A model generated the notes under the pieces. The model made no database searches. It was not told the origin of the DNA and saw only the letters and a list, made by a program, of their open reading frames with translations. The translations under genes and the position numbers were made by a program. Shown here one piece after another: positions 28,035 to 35,363 of a stretch of 53,127 nucleotides of DNA (position 1 is its first letter; every line of letters begins with the position of its first letter). The stretch is from a bacterium HR11 (GTDB taxonomy: Bacteria > Acidobacteriota > HRBIN11): assembly GCA_002898535.1 (NCBI GenBank), contig BEHN01000020.1, forward strand, positions 1 through 53,127, in the 5' to 3' direction.

Positions 28035-28940
28035 ATGTCGGCGGCCCTCGTCCTGGAGAACGTCACGAAGCGATTCGGGAACGTCACGGCCGTCTCGGAC
28101 CTCTCCCTCCGGGTCCCGGCCGGCACGATCTACGGCTTCCTGGGACCCAACGGAGCGGGGAAGACGACGACCCTCCGGATGATCGTCGGCATTCTCTGGC
28201 CGGACGAGGGCCGTATCGCAGTCTTGGGCCACGCCCGGCCGGAGGACGTTCGGCCTCGTGTCGGCTATCTCCCCGAGGAGCGGGGCCTGTACAAGAAGAT
28301 GAAGGTCGCCGAGCTCTTGGCCTACTTGGCCCGCCTGAAGGGTCTGGACGGTCCGACGGCCCGTCGGCGGGCCCATGAATGGCTCGAGCGCCTGGGCCTC
28401 GCCGAGTGGGCCCGCAAGCCCTGCGAGACCCTTTCGAAGGGCATGAGCCAGAAGGTCCAGCTCGCCGCGGCCCTCGTCCACGACCCGGAGCTGGTCGTCC
28501 TGGACGAACCCTTCGCCGGTCTCGACCCCGTCAATCGGGACCTCCTGCGGGACGTCGTCCTGGACCTGAAGCGTCGGGGCCGGACCGTCCTGTTTTCGAC
28601 CCACATCATGGAGCAGGCCGAGCAGATCTGCGACGCCGTCGTCCTCATCCATCGGGGCCGCAAGGTCCTGGACGGACCCCTGGCCGACGTAAAGGCCGCC
28701 GGGGGCCGGGCCATCCATCTGGATTACGACGGGGACGGCCGCGTCTTGCGGGAGCTGACCGGCGTCCGGCGGGTCAACCACTCGGGGAAGTATGCCGAAA
28801 TCTTTCTCGACGACGGGGCCGACCCCCAGGCCGTCCTGGCCCAGCTGGTCGGTCGTGTGCGCATCCGCCGGTTTGAGGTCCGGGCCCCCTCGCTTCACGA
28901 GATCTTCATCCGCACCGTCGGAGGCGAAATCCATGCGTAA
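28035..28940 (+). CDS. ABC-2 transporter ATP-binding protein
   Basis: This 301-residue ATPase has Walker A GPNGAGKTTT, a signature LSKGMSQKVQLAAAL, Walker B LVVLDEPFAGLD and the H-loop STHIMEQAE. The C-terminal 80 residues are the DUF4162-type extension seen in NatA-like exporters. It pairs with the permease whose start overlaps its end by 8 bases. Together they would form an ATP-driven exporter such as the sodium exporter NatAB or a drug/lipid exporter; the substrate is not determinable. Confidence 0.93.
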   Translation: MSAALVLENVTKRFGNVTAVSDLSLRVPAGTIYGFLGPNGAGKTTTLRMIVGILWPDEGRIAVLGHARPEDVRPRVGYLPEERGLYKKMKVAELLAYLARLKGLDGPTARRRAHEWLERLGLAEWARKPCETLSKGMSQKVQLAAALVHDPELVVLDEPFAGLDPVNRDLLRDVVLDLKRRGRTVLFSTHIMEQAEQICDAVVLIHRGRKVLDGPLADVKAAGGRAIHLDYDGDGRVLRELTGVRRVNHSGKYAEIFLDDGADPQAVLAQLVGRVRIRRFEVRAPSLHEIFIRTVGGEIHA

Positions 28941-30483
28941 GGCCCTTCTCATCGCTCTCCGGGAGTACGTCGAGAACCTTCGCACGAAGACCTTCTGGAT
29001 CGGCATCCTCTCGTTCCCCGTCATCCTGGTCCTGGCGGTCGCCCTCCCGGCCTGGCTCGAGCGGGCGAAGGCCCCCCGGCGATATGCCGTGCTGGACCGC
29101 TCTGGATGGCTCGCTCCGGCGGTCCAGGCCCAGGCCGACGCCGAGGACCTTGCCCTCATCTTTCAGGTCGCCGTCGAGCGGTCCCAGGCCGGCGACGTCG
29201 GTCTCGCCACGCTCCCGCCGGCCCTGCGCCGGGTCGCCCCGGCCCTGGCGACCTTGAAGGAAGACCGGCTCCGGGTCTTGGCCCACCGCATCGTCGGTGG
29301 CTTGGGCGACCCGACGGGAACGACGGCCTCCCCGGAAATCGACCGGATTCTCCAGGAGGCAGGCCCGGACCTGCGGGCGTGGTGGCAGGGCCTGACGCCG
29401 AAAGAGGCGAGGCGGCTCCACAGCGGCCTGGCCCGAAGCCGATTCGTCCGGGTCGAGGTCCCCCGGACGGCCGGCGACCCCGTCGAGGTCCTCAACCGCA
29501 TGGTCCGCGAGGGAGACCTATTCGCCTACTTTGTCATCGGGCCGGACCCCCTCCCCGACTGTCGGGACTGCCGGTACGTCTCGAAAAACCTGACGGATAC
29601 GGACCTGTACGATTGGTTTACCGAACAGACCACCCGCGTCCTGCGGGCCCGGCGTCTGGCCGACCGGCGCATCGACGAGACCGTTCTTCAGTGGCTCCAA
29701 GCGCCGGCCCGCTTCGAGAAGGTCCGTGTCACGGCGGCCGGCGAGGCCGTTCGGGCCGGGATGACGGATACCTTCCGGCAGTGGGTCCCGGTCGCCTTCG
29801 TGTACCTGCTGTGGATTTCCGTCGTCACGTCGGCCCAGCTCCTCCTGACGAACACCATCGAGGAGAAGTCCAGCCGGGTCGTCGAGGTCCTGCTCTCGTA
29901 CGTGTCGCCAGAGCAGTTGATGACGGGGAAGGTCCTGGGTTCGGCCCTGTCGGGCCTCACGATGGTCGGGGCGTGGGTCGCCTCGTTGGTGGGTCTCGGA
30001 TGGGTCGCCGTGAGTCGGCTCGGCGGGGGGCTGGACGTCGGGCTGGTCCGGGCCGCCGTCGACGTCGCATACCTGGGACCCTTCTTGGTGTACTTCCTGC
30101 TGGGGTATCTGTTGTATGCGGCCCTGTTGGGGGGCCTCGGGTCGGTCTGTGACAGCCTGCGGGAGGCGCAGAACCTCCTTCAGCCTGTATTCTTCTTCCT
30201 GATCGTGCCCCTCCTCACGATGGTCCCCATCGCCCGAGACCCGGACGGGGCGTTGGCCCGTATACTGTCGTACGTCCCGCCGTACACGCCCTTCGTGATG
30301 ATGAACCGGGCGGCCGGCGACGTTCCCCTCTGGGAATACATCACGACCGGCGGCCTGCTGGTCCTGTCCGTGGCGGCGGCCTTCTGGGCGGCGGCCCGGG
30401 TCTTCCGGGTCGGCGTCCTGATGACGGGCCAGCCGCCGCGCCTGCGGGAGATTTACCGCCTCATCCGGTCGGCCGGGGGATAG
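28933..30483 (+). CDS. ABC-2 type permease (NatB-like)
   Basis: This 516-residue protein has one N-terminal helix (about 20-40), a large extracytoplasmic domain of about 250 residues and then five to six helices, the architecture of NatB/ABC-2 exporters. NTIEEKSSRVVEVLLSYVSPEQLMTGKVLG just after the second helix is the diagnostic family block. The ATG at 28933 overlaps the ATPase gene, indicating translational coupling. The stop codon is followed at once by an octad array. Confidence 0.9.
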   Translation: MRKALLIALREYVENLRTKTFWIGILSFPVILVLAVALPAWLERAKAPRRYAVLDRSGWLAPAVQAQADAEDLALIFQVAVERSQAGDVGLATLPPALRRVAPALATLKEDRLRVLAHRIVGGLGDPTGTTASPEIDRILQEAGPDLRAWWQGLTPKEARRLHSGLARSRFVRVEVPRTAGDPVEVLNRMVREGDLFAYFVIGPDPLPDCRDCRYVSKNLTDTDLYDWFTEQTTRVLRARRLADRRIDETVLQWLQAPARFEKVRVTAAGEAVRAGMTDTFRQWVPVAFVYLLWISVVTSAQLLLTNTIEEKSSRVVEVLLSYVSPEQLMTGKVLGSALSGLTMVGAWVASLVGLGWVAVSRLGGGLDVGLVRAAVDVAYLGPFLVYFLLGYLLYAALLGGLGSVCDSLREAQNLLQPVFFFLIVPLLTMVPIARDPDGALARILSYVPPYTPFVMMNRAAGDVPLWEYITTGGLLVLSVAAAFWAAARVFRVGVLMTGQPPRLREIYRLIRSAGG

Positions 30484-30952
30484 GGAATTCGGCAGTTCGG
30501 GAATGCGGGCGTCCGGGAGTGCGGCCGTTCGGGCGCGGGGAACGGATCCGAGTCGCCTATAGGGACAGCTTCATCGTCAAACGGCGAATGGTCTGGGGGG
30601 ATCTGGGCTTTGGATCCCCCCAGTCCAGCTTACGGGTGGCCTATCCGTCTACACGCGGGTAGTGATCATAGGGGACGGGCGCCGGCATGACTGCTGGTGC
30701 TCCGATGGGATGGACGCCGCCGTCGCCGGCGGCGCCAGGACAGGGGGGACGCCGGGATGACTCCCGGCGTTTTGAAGAGATCAGGCATAGTCATTGCCTT
30801 GATCACTATCCCTGCGCGGTTCCCCCCTGATCCGCCCGTTACCTCGAGTCGACTCTCCAATGCCGGACTCTTGAATTCCCGGACCGCCGGCTTGCCGGAC
30901 TCCCGGATTGTCGGCCTGCTGAATTCCCGGACTCCTGGATTCCCGAACTGCC
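30484..30952. repeat. 469-bp gap framed by inverted octad arrays
   Basis: Six octads (GGAATTCG/GCAGTTCG type) run from the first base after the permease stop (30484-30531). Ten octads (GAATTCCC/GGACTCCC type) fill 30873-30952 up to the stop codon of the convergent DUF1028 gene. The outer parts contain a perfect 14-bp inverted repeat (GGCAGTTCGGGAAT at 30491-30504, complement at 30939-30952). The interior has no gene. It holds an 11-bp stem CTGGGGGGATC (30593-30603 with 30613-30623), a GCGCCGGC/GCTGGTGC hairpin with loop ATGACT near 30680-30701, a 7-bp stem at 30715-30734, and the terminator-like hairpin listed separately. Confidence 0.85.
30749..30773 (+). terminator. possible intrinsic terminator in the ABC-DUF1028 gap
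   Basis: ACGCCGGG (30749-30756) pairs with CCCGGCGT (30763-30770) around an ATGACT loop, followed by TTT. It lies about 270 bases after the permease stop, between convergent genes. The short T-tract and the similar neighbouring hairpin with the same loop make a repeat origin equally possible. Confidence 0.45.
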
Positions 30953-32029
30953 CTACTTCTTCAGGGCGGCCCGGACCCGTTCGAGGATGGCCGGGTCGGA
31001 CGGGAGCAGGCCGACCTTCGGGAGCCGCTCGAGGAGGACCATCCAACGGGCGTCCTTGCGGAGGATGGGGACCAGGATGGGCAGGGCCTCGTCGAGACGG
31101 CCGACGCCGATGAGGCCGACGGCGTGCCAGAAGCGCATCTCCAGATTGTCGGGGGCGAGGGCCTCGGCGGCGGCGTACTCCCGCATGGCCGTCGCCATGT
31201 CGTTCTTCTCTAAGGCGGCGTCCCCGGCGTTCATGTGGGCATAGGCCCGGTGAAGCTGAATGAGCCGCCGAAGCTCCTTTAAGGGGGCGGGATGGTCCTC
31301 GACCCGAAGCTCCATCACGACGTTCCGCCACCAGGGACCCTCCGGCCGGACCCGGACGATCTTAATGGCCGCCGACTGGCGGCCCCGCAGGTCGCCGCCT
31401 TCGGCCTCGGCCGCTTCGAGGGCCGCCATCAGGCGTTCCGCCAGGTCGCCCTTCGTCGTCTCGAAGGCCCGGGCCATCGCCGGCCAGACGGTCGCCTTGA
31501 GCATCAGGTTGGCCTGCACCGAGTAATTCTTCCCGACCTGATGGCCCGCCTCGGGGATGCAACGGCTTCCCGTATGGGCGACGACGTTTCCCCGGACGTC
31601 CAGCATGGCGACCTGCCGGACTTCCCGGCCCTCGTCGGCCCGGAGGAGTGCTTGCAGGGCCTCCGATGCCGTCTTGCCGCCCCGCATGAGGTCCAGGCCC
31701 AGGGGGCCGTAAGAGACATCGACCAGCGACTGGGTCGCCACGACGCCGACGCCCGGCTCGGCCCAGGTCACGACCGACCCGACGGAAAACCAGTGGGACT
31801 GCACGGCCACGCCCATCTCATTGGCCTCAGGGTCGATGGCGATGATGGAGTACGTACTGACCGGGCGGAGCGGTGAGGTCCGAGGCCGGCCCGGTCCCAA
31901 GGTCAGGTCGGCCCTCCCTGCCGGAGACGCGCCCCAAGCCGGGCTCAGGGCCATTCCCCAAATCAGACACCACAGGCCCGGCCAGAGGCCTGCGCACCTT
32001 CCCGTGAAGCTTGCCAGGAATCCCTGCAT
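30953..32029 (-). CDS. exported DUF1028-family protein with C-terminal TPR-like region
   Basis: This 358-residue protein begins with a signal peptide (CAGLWPGLWCLIWGMALSPAWG). A DUF1028 domain of about 200 residues follows (STYSIIAIDPEANEMGVAVQSHWFSVG to GHQVGKNYSVQANLM), a family predicted to be Ntn-hydrolase-like. The last 110 residues are helical, with a TPR-like pattern (NAGDAALEKNDMATAMREYAAAEALAPDN). The ATG at 32029 has GGAGG upstream; an earlier in-frame start at 32101 lies in repeat sequence. The activity is unknown. The export signal suggests a periplasmic hydrolase, by inference. Confidence 0.85.
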   Translation of the reverse strand: MQGFLASFTGRCAGLWPGLWCLIWGMALSPAWGASPAGRADLTLGPGRPRTSPLRPVSTYSIIAIDPEANEMGVAVQSHWFSVGSVVTWAEPGVGVVATQSLVDVSYGPLGLDLMRGGKTASEALQALLRADEGREVRQVAMLDVRGNVVAHTGSRCIPEAGHQVGKNYSVQANLMLKATVWPAMARAFETTKGDLAERLMAALEAAEAEGGDLRGRQSAAIKIVRVRPEGPWWRNVVMELRVEDHPAPLKELRRLIQLHRAYAHMNAGDAALEKNDMATAMREYAAAEALAPDNLEMRFWHAVGLIGVGRLDEALPILVPILRKDARWMVLLERLPKVGLLPSDPAILERVRAALKK

Positions 32030-32518
32030 CGACGGCCTCCTGTGAGGGAATGTTTTGAATTTGTGACGTCGTAACGGCGTAACGACGTCACGACGTCGCA
32101 AGGCTTGAAAACCGTTCTCCCCGAACGGTCGGAAAAGCCGATCCCATCGGGATTCTCACGAGCTGAGCCGCTCTGTTGGGCAGGTCGGCAGTGGGCCGTT
32201 TTTTATCCAAGCCCCGCTCGCCCGAGCGGGGTCGCGGCCATCCGGCCGCCCTTCGGGGCGGACGATTTTCTGAGTGACGGGCCACGGCCTTGGGCCGACG
32301 GGCCGGTCGGGAAATCGTGCTTCCCGGGCAATAGAAAAGGCCGTCCTGACGGCATTCTGCCGAACCGAACGGTCCTATTTAAGGACCCTGATACAGGGTC
32401 CGGGCTTGCGTTGTTCCATTTTAGCCTGCTCCCGGCCGTCCACCGGAACGGGGAGCCGGCCGTGATGATGGCATCTTCGCAACACGTGGGCTCATATGCA
32501 AATTAATTGTGTATATAC
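32030..32518. repeat. repeat cluster upstream of the DUF1028 gene
   Basis: No gene is seen. Positions 32060-32098 hold octads of CGACGTCA/CGGCGTAA type, like the short run at 49195-49226. Dispersed-repeat copies lie at 32105-32176 (plus, GGAAAAGCCGATCCC subtype), 32249-32271 (minus, partial) and 32308-32380 (plus, TCGTGCTTCCCGGG subtype). Positions 32381-32510 are unique sequence ending in an AT-rich tract just before the promoter at 32519. Confidence 0.75.
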
Positions 32519-32547
32519 TTGACAATCGGGCCTGTCCCCTTTATCAT
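32519..32547 (+). promoter_or_regulatory. promoter of the 32.7-34.7 kb operon
   Basis: TTGACA (32519-32524), a 17-base spacer, then TATCAT (32542-32547). An AT-rich tract with the palindrome GTATATAC lies directly upstream and could act as an UP element or operator. It serves four plus-strand genes, and the leader before the first is about 115 bases. Confidence 0.75.
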
Positions 32548-32667
32548 TGGGTCATTGGGATGGAAGAAGGGGACGACCGGCGAAACGGGACACGACGTTC
32601 CCAAACGCCGGACCCCGGAAATTCAGCCCCATTCTTAAAAAGACCAGCACCCTATCGGGAGGGAACG

Positions 32668-33018
32668 ATGTTGAACGTCGCCATCGGAGCCTTTGCCGTC
32701 GCCGCCCTCGTCGGCGTCGTCTTGGCCGCTCTTCACCTGGGGCGGAAGCCCGTCGCCGTCCCGGTCGCCCTCTTGCACGGGCTCTTCGCCGCAACCGGCT
32801 TGGTCCTCGTCCTCCTCCTCTTTCTCCAAGGTCACACGGCCACTCCCGTGGCCCTGCCCCTGGTCTTGTTTGTCATCGCCGCCCTGGGCGGCTTCATCCT
32901 GTTCTTTATTCACTTGCAACGCAAGCCGCTCCCGGCGCTCCTGATCGTGACCCATGCCCTCGTCGCCGCCACGGCCTTCGTGATCTTGCTCCTGGGCGCC
33001 CTCGGCGTCCTCCGATGA
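32668..33018 (+). CDS. small four-helix membrane protein, unknown
   Basis: This 116-residue, very hydrophobic protein has four predicted membrane helices with His residues near the ends of several (ALHLGRK, LLHGLFA, FIHLQRK, VTHALVA), repeating an H-aromatic/Leu pattern. The His placement could suit haem or metal binding, but this is speculation. The ATG at 32668 follows GGAGGGA. It is the first gene of a putative operon with a DUF2231-like membrane protein and a SufR-like regulator. Confidence 0.78.
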   Translation: MLNVAIGAFAVAALVGVVLAALHLGRKPVAVPVALLHGLFAATGLVLVLLLFLQGHTATPVALPLVLFVIAALGGFILFFIHLQRKPLPALLIVTHALVAATAFVILLLGALGVLR

Positions 33019-33031
33019 CCGGTGAAGTCCC

Positions 33032-33535
33032 GTGTCGCCCCGCGTGCGATTCCTGGGTCACCCCGCCCACGTCGTCCTCACGGACTTTCCCATAGCCCTG
33101 TGGGTGACTTCCGTCCTGGCCGACGGCTTGACCCTCGGATTCGGGCCGTCCCCATGGGAACGCTGGGCCTTCGGATGCCTTGCCCTGGGCCTGCTGATGG
33201 CCGTCCCGACGATTCTCACGGGCCTGCTGGACTATCTGGCCCTGCCGGCGGACCATCCGGCCGTCCGGGCGGCGACCGTCCATATGACGCTGATGTTGAC
33301 GGCGACCGGAGCGTTCACGACGAGCCTGGTCCTCCGGGTCGGGGTCTCGCCTCCGACGGGCGTTCGATGGCTCGCCGCCCTCGTTTTTTCGGGAGCCGGC
33401 TTGGCCGCTCTCGTCGTCGGCGGCTGGTGGGGCGGTGAACTCGTGCTTCGCTACGGCGTCGGCACCCGGGTCTTTGACTTTTCCGGTGTGAGGCCTCAGG
33501 ATCGTCCGATTGATGAGCATGCATCGGGCGAGTAG
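33032..33535 (+). CDS. DUF2231-like membrane protein
   Basis: This 167-residue protein starts at GTG 33032. The N-terminus LGHPAHVVLTDFPIALWVTSVLAD matches the pattern of DUF2231 proteins (HPxHPxLVxFPIGLW), and four helices follow. Family members are predicted inner-membrane proteins, some with haem-like His pairs; here His 10 and His 13 are at the start of helix 1. It lies 13 bases after the preceding small membrane gene, so co-expression is likely. Function unknown. Confidence 0.8.
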   Translation: MSPRVRFLGHPAHVVLTDFPIALWVTSVLADGLTLGFGPSPWERWAFGCLALGLLMAVPTILTGLLDYLALPADHPAVRAATVHMTLMLTATGAFTTSLVLRVGVSPPTGVRWLAALVFSGAGLAALVVGGWWGGELVLRYGVGTRVFDFSGVRPQDRPIDEHASGE

Positions 33536-33571
33536 CCCCCAGGTGGAGTAAGACCGTGCGGGAGCGGACCT

Positions 33572-34276
33572 ATGAGCGCCATGGGTGGGTTCTCGGACCT
33601 GCAACGAAGCATCCTCCGACTGATCAAGCAGACCGGCCCCCGGACGCTTCACGAAATGGCCGAGCGGTTGGGCGTGACGGTCGAAGCCGTCCGGCAACAG
33701 ACCCTTCGGTTGGAACGGGAGGGCTGGGTCCAGCGTCAAGTCCAGCGGCGGCCGACCCCCAAAGGGGGCCGACCCAGCTATCGCTATTCCCTGACGCCGG
33801 CCGGTGAGGAGCTGTTTCCCAAGGACTATGACGACCTGGCCGTCGAGATCATCGACCGGGTGGCGGGTCTCTTCGGTCCCGAGGGCCTTCACCGGGTCCT
33901 GACCGATATGGTCGAGACCCGGGTCCGGTGGTGGGAGCCGCGCCTTCGGGGAATGAGTCTCGAGGAACGTCTGGCCGCCCTGACGGCCATCTACCAGGAC
34001 GGCGACCCCTACATGCGGCTGGAGCGCGACGAACGCGGCTACTACCTGGTCGAGCAAAACTGCCCCTTCCTGAACGTGGCCCTGCGACGGCCGGTCCTCT
34101 GCAGTGTGACCGTATCGACCCTGACCCGCCTCTTGGGCGCCCGTGTCATCCGGGAAGAACGCTTCCAACGGGGCGACGGCCGGTGCGTCTTCCGGGTCGC
34201 CCCCGACCGCCCTGTGGACCCGACGGCCTTCCGTTGGGCGCCCGAGACGGACGCCTCCGAGAGCGGGGCAGATTAG
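33572..34276 (+). CDS. SufR/COG2345-type HTH regulator with Cys cluster
   Basis: This 234-residue protein has an N-terminal winged HTH (LQRSILRLIKQTGPRTLHEMAERLGVTVEAVRQQ) with a GGRPSYRYSLT wing. A C-terminal sensor region has Cys residues in CPFLNVALRRPVLC and GRCVFRV, the spacing used for Fe-S cluster ligation in SufR-like repressors. This suggests a redox- or iron-responsive repressor, perhaps controlling its own operon. The ATG at 33572 follows GGGAG. It lies within the operon after the DUF2231-like gene and before the DUF488 gene. Confidence 0.85.
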   Translation: MSAMGGFSDLQRSILRLIKQTGPRTLHEMAERLGVTVEAVRQQTLRLEREGWVQRQVQRRPTPKGGRPSYRYSLTPAGEELFPKDYDDLAVEIIDRVAGLFGPEGLHRVLTDMVETRVRWWEPRLRGMSLEERLAALTAIYQDGDPYMRLERDERGYYLVEQNCPFLNVALRRPVLCSVTVSTLTRLLGARVIREERFQRGDGRCVFRVAPDRPVDPTAFRWAPETDASESGAD

Positions 34277-35210
34277 GATCGGGACCATGACGCCCGTGCA
34301 GAAACTCCCCGTGATTCGGGTCAAGCGGGTGTATGACCCGCCGGAAGCCGACGACGGCGTGCGCTTTCTCGTCGAGCGCCTGTGGCCCCGGGGCTTCTCG
34401 AAGGAGAGCCTCCGTCTCGACGGCTGGCTCCGGGACGTCGCCCCGAGCCATGAACTCCGCCGCTGGTTCGGCCACGACCCGGCCCGCTGGGAGGAGTTTC
34501 GTCGGCGGTACTTTGCCGAACTGGATGCCAAGCCCGAGGCCTGGCGCCCCATCCTGGAAGCGGCTCGACGGGGGCCTGTGACGCTTCTCTACAGCGCTCG
34601 GGACACCGAACGCAACAACGCCGTCGCCCTTCGGGACTACCTTCAGGCCCGCATGCTGGAAGGCGTACCCGTCGGACCGTAAGCCCTCGACGCCGATACG
34701 TTCGAGGACGTCCCGCCGAAAGACCTTGAACCCGGCCGTGGCGTCCCGGACCCTCAGACCGGTCACCCACCGGGCGTACAGATTGCCGAGCCGGCTCAGC
34801 CATCGCCGCCACCGGGGCCACCGTCGGTCCACGCCGCCCCCCGCCACGTAGCGGGAGCCGACGACCACGTCCGCATCCCGAGCCTTTTCGAGGAGCCGAG
34901 GCAGGTCCTCCGGGGCATGGGAGAGGTCGGCGTCCATCTGGACGACCCACGAGACGCCGTCTTGCAGGGCACGGCGAAATCCCGCCCGGTAGGCCGCCCC
35001 GAGGCCCGTCCGGCGGGCCTGGTGGATCACGTAGATGCGGCCGGGATACCGGTCGGCCAGGCGGTCGGCGACCTGGCCCGTGCCGTCGGGCGAGGCGTCG
35101 TCCACGACGATGACACGCAGGGACTCCAGCCCAAGGGCCATCAGGCGTTCGATCAGGGCCGGCAGGTTTTCGGCCTCGTTGTACGTGGGAATCACGACCC
35201 CGACGGTCAT
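34146..35210 (-). pseudogene. polyprenol-phosphate-type GT2 glycosyltransferase, 3' end lost
   Basis: Residues 1-185 are a clear GT2 domain of the dolichol/polyprenol-phosphate mannosyltransferase type: VVIPTYNEAENL, VVDDASPDGT, the metal motif QMDADLSHAP, and DATAGFKVFRRDVLERI. Homology stops at DGYAFQ (about 34656), where the family normally continues for 50-60 residues. From there the frame runs antisense through the whole DUF488 gene into the end of the regulator gene (354 residues in total), a composition with no family match. The gene thus appears truncated by a rearrangement and fused to antisense sequence. The catalytic part is complete, so partial activity cannot be excluded. It is divergent from the GT-C gene at 35364. 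Confidence 0.7.
34287..34682 (+). CDS. DUF488 family protein
   Basis: This 131-residue protein has the DUF488 signature: VKRVYDPPEADDGVRFLVERLWPRG near the start, RWFGHDPARWEEFRRRY in the middle, and LLYSARDTERNNAVALRDYL near the end. Function unknown; many members are conserved cytoplasmic proteins linked to stress genes. The ATG lies 10 bases after the regulator stop. The final 10 residues (after YLQ) fall outside the family pattern and overlap, on the other strand, the end of the recognisable glycosyltransferase sequence. Confidence 0.88.
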   Translation: MTPVQKLPVIRVKRVYDPPEADDGVRFLVERLWPRGFSKESLRLDGWLRDVAPSHELRRWFGHDPARWEEFRRRYFAELDAKPEAWRPILEAARRGPVTLLYSARDTERNNAVALRDYLQARMLEGVPVGP

Positions 35211-35242
35211 GGGTCCGGCGCTCCGAAGCGGGCGGCAGAGGG

Positions 35243-35248
35243 ATTATA
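35243..35248 (-). promoter_or_regulatory. -10 box upstream of the GT2 gene
   Basis: On the minus strand the sequence reads TATAAT, a perfect -10, about 33 bases before the GT2 start. No good -35 is present at 16-18 bases upstream (ACCTTA/CCTTAG), so this is tentative. Confidence 0.4.
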
Positions 35249-35271
35249 CTGGACTTCTAAACTTCTAAGGT

Positions 35272-35320
35272 CGCCGGGTGTCGAGTCCCAGGTCCTCAGC
35301 TAAGGACCTAACGCCCGGCG
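35272..35320. repeat. nested hairpin in the GT2/GT-C divergent gap
   Basis: AGGTCCT (35290-35296) pairs with AGGACCT (35303-35309). An outer CGCCGGG (35272-35278) pairs with CCCGGCG (35314-35320). The GGTGTCGAG word resembles the GGTGTCG heptads at 44.6 kb and 51.75 kb. Confidence 0.55.
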
Positions 35321-35363
35321 CCCTGCTACCGCCCCCGGATCACCGGGACCTGAGACTCCTTCG

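Noticed and set aside
30749-30773. Certain intrinsic terminator for the ABC operon
   Set aside because: It lies about 270 bases after the stop, has only a short T-run and shares its loop with a neighbouring repeat-like hairpin, so I list it only as possible.
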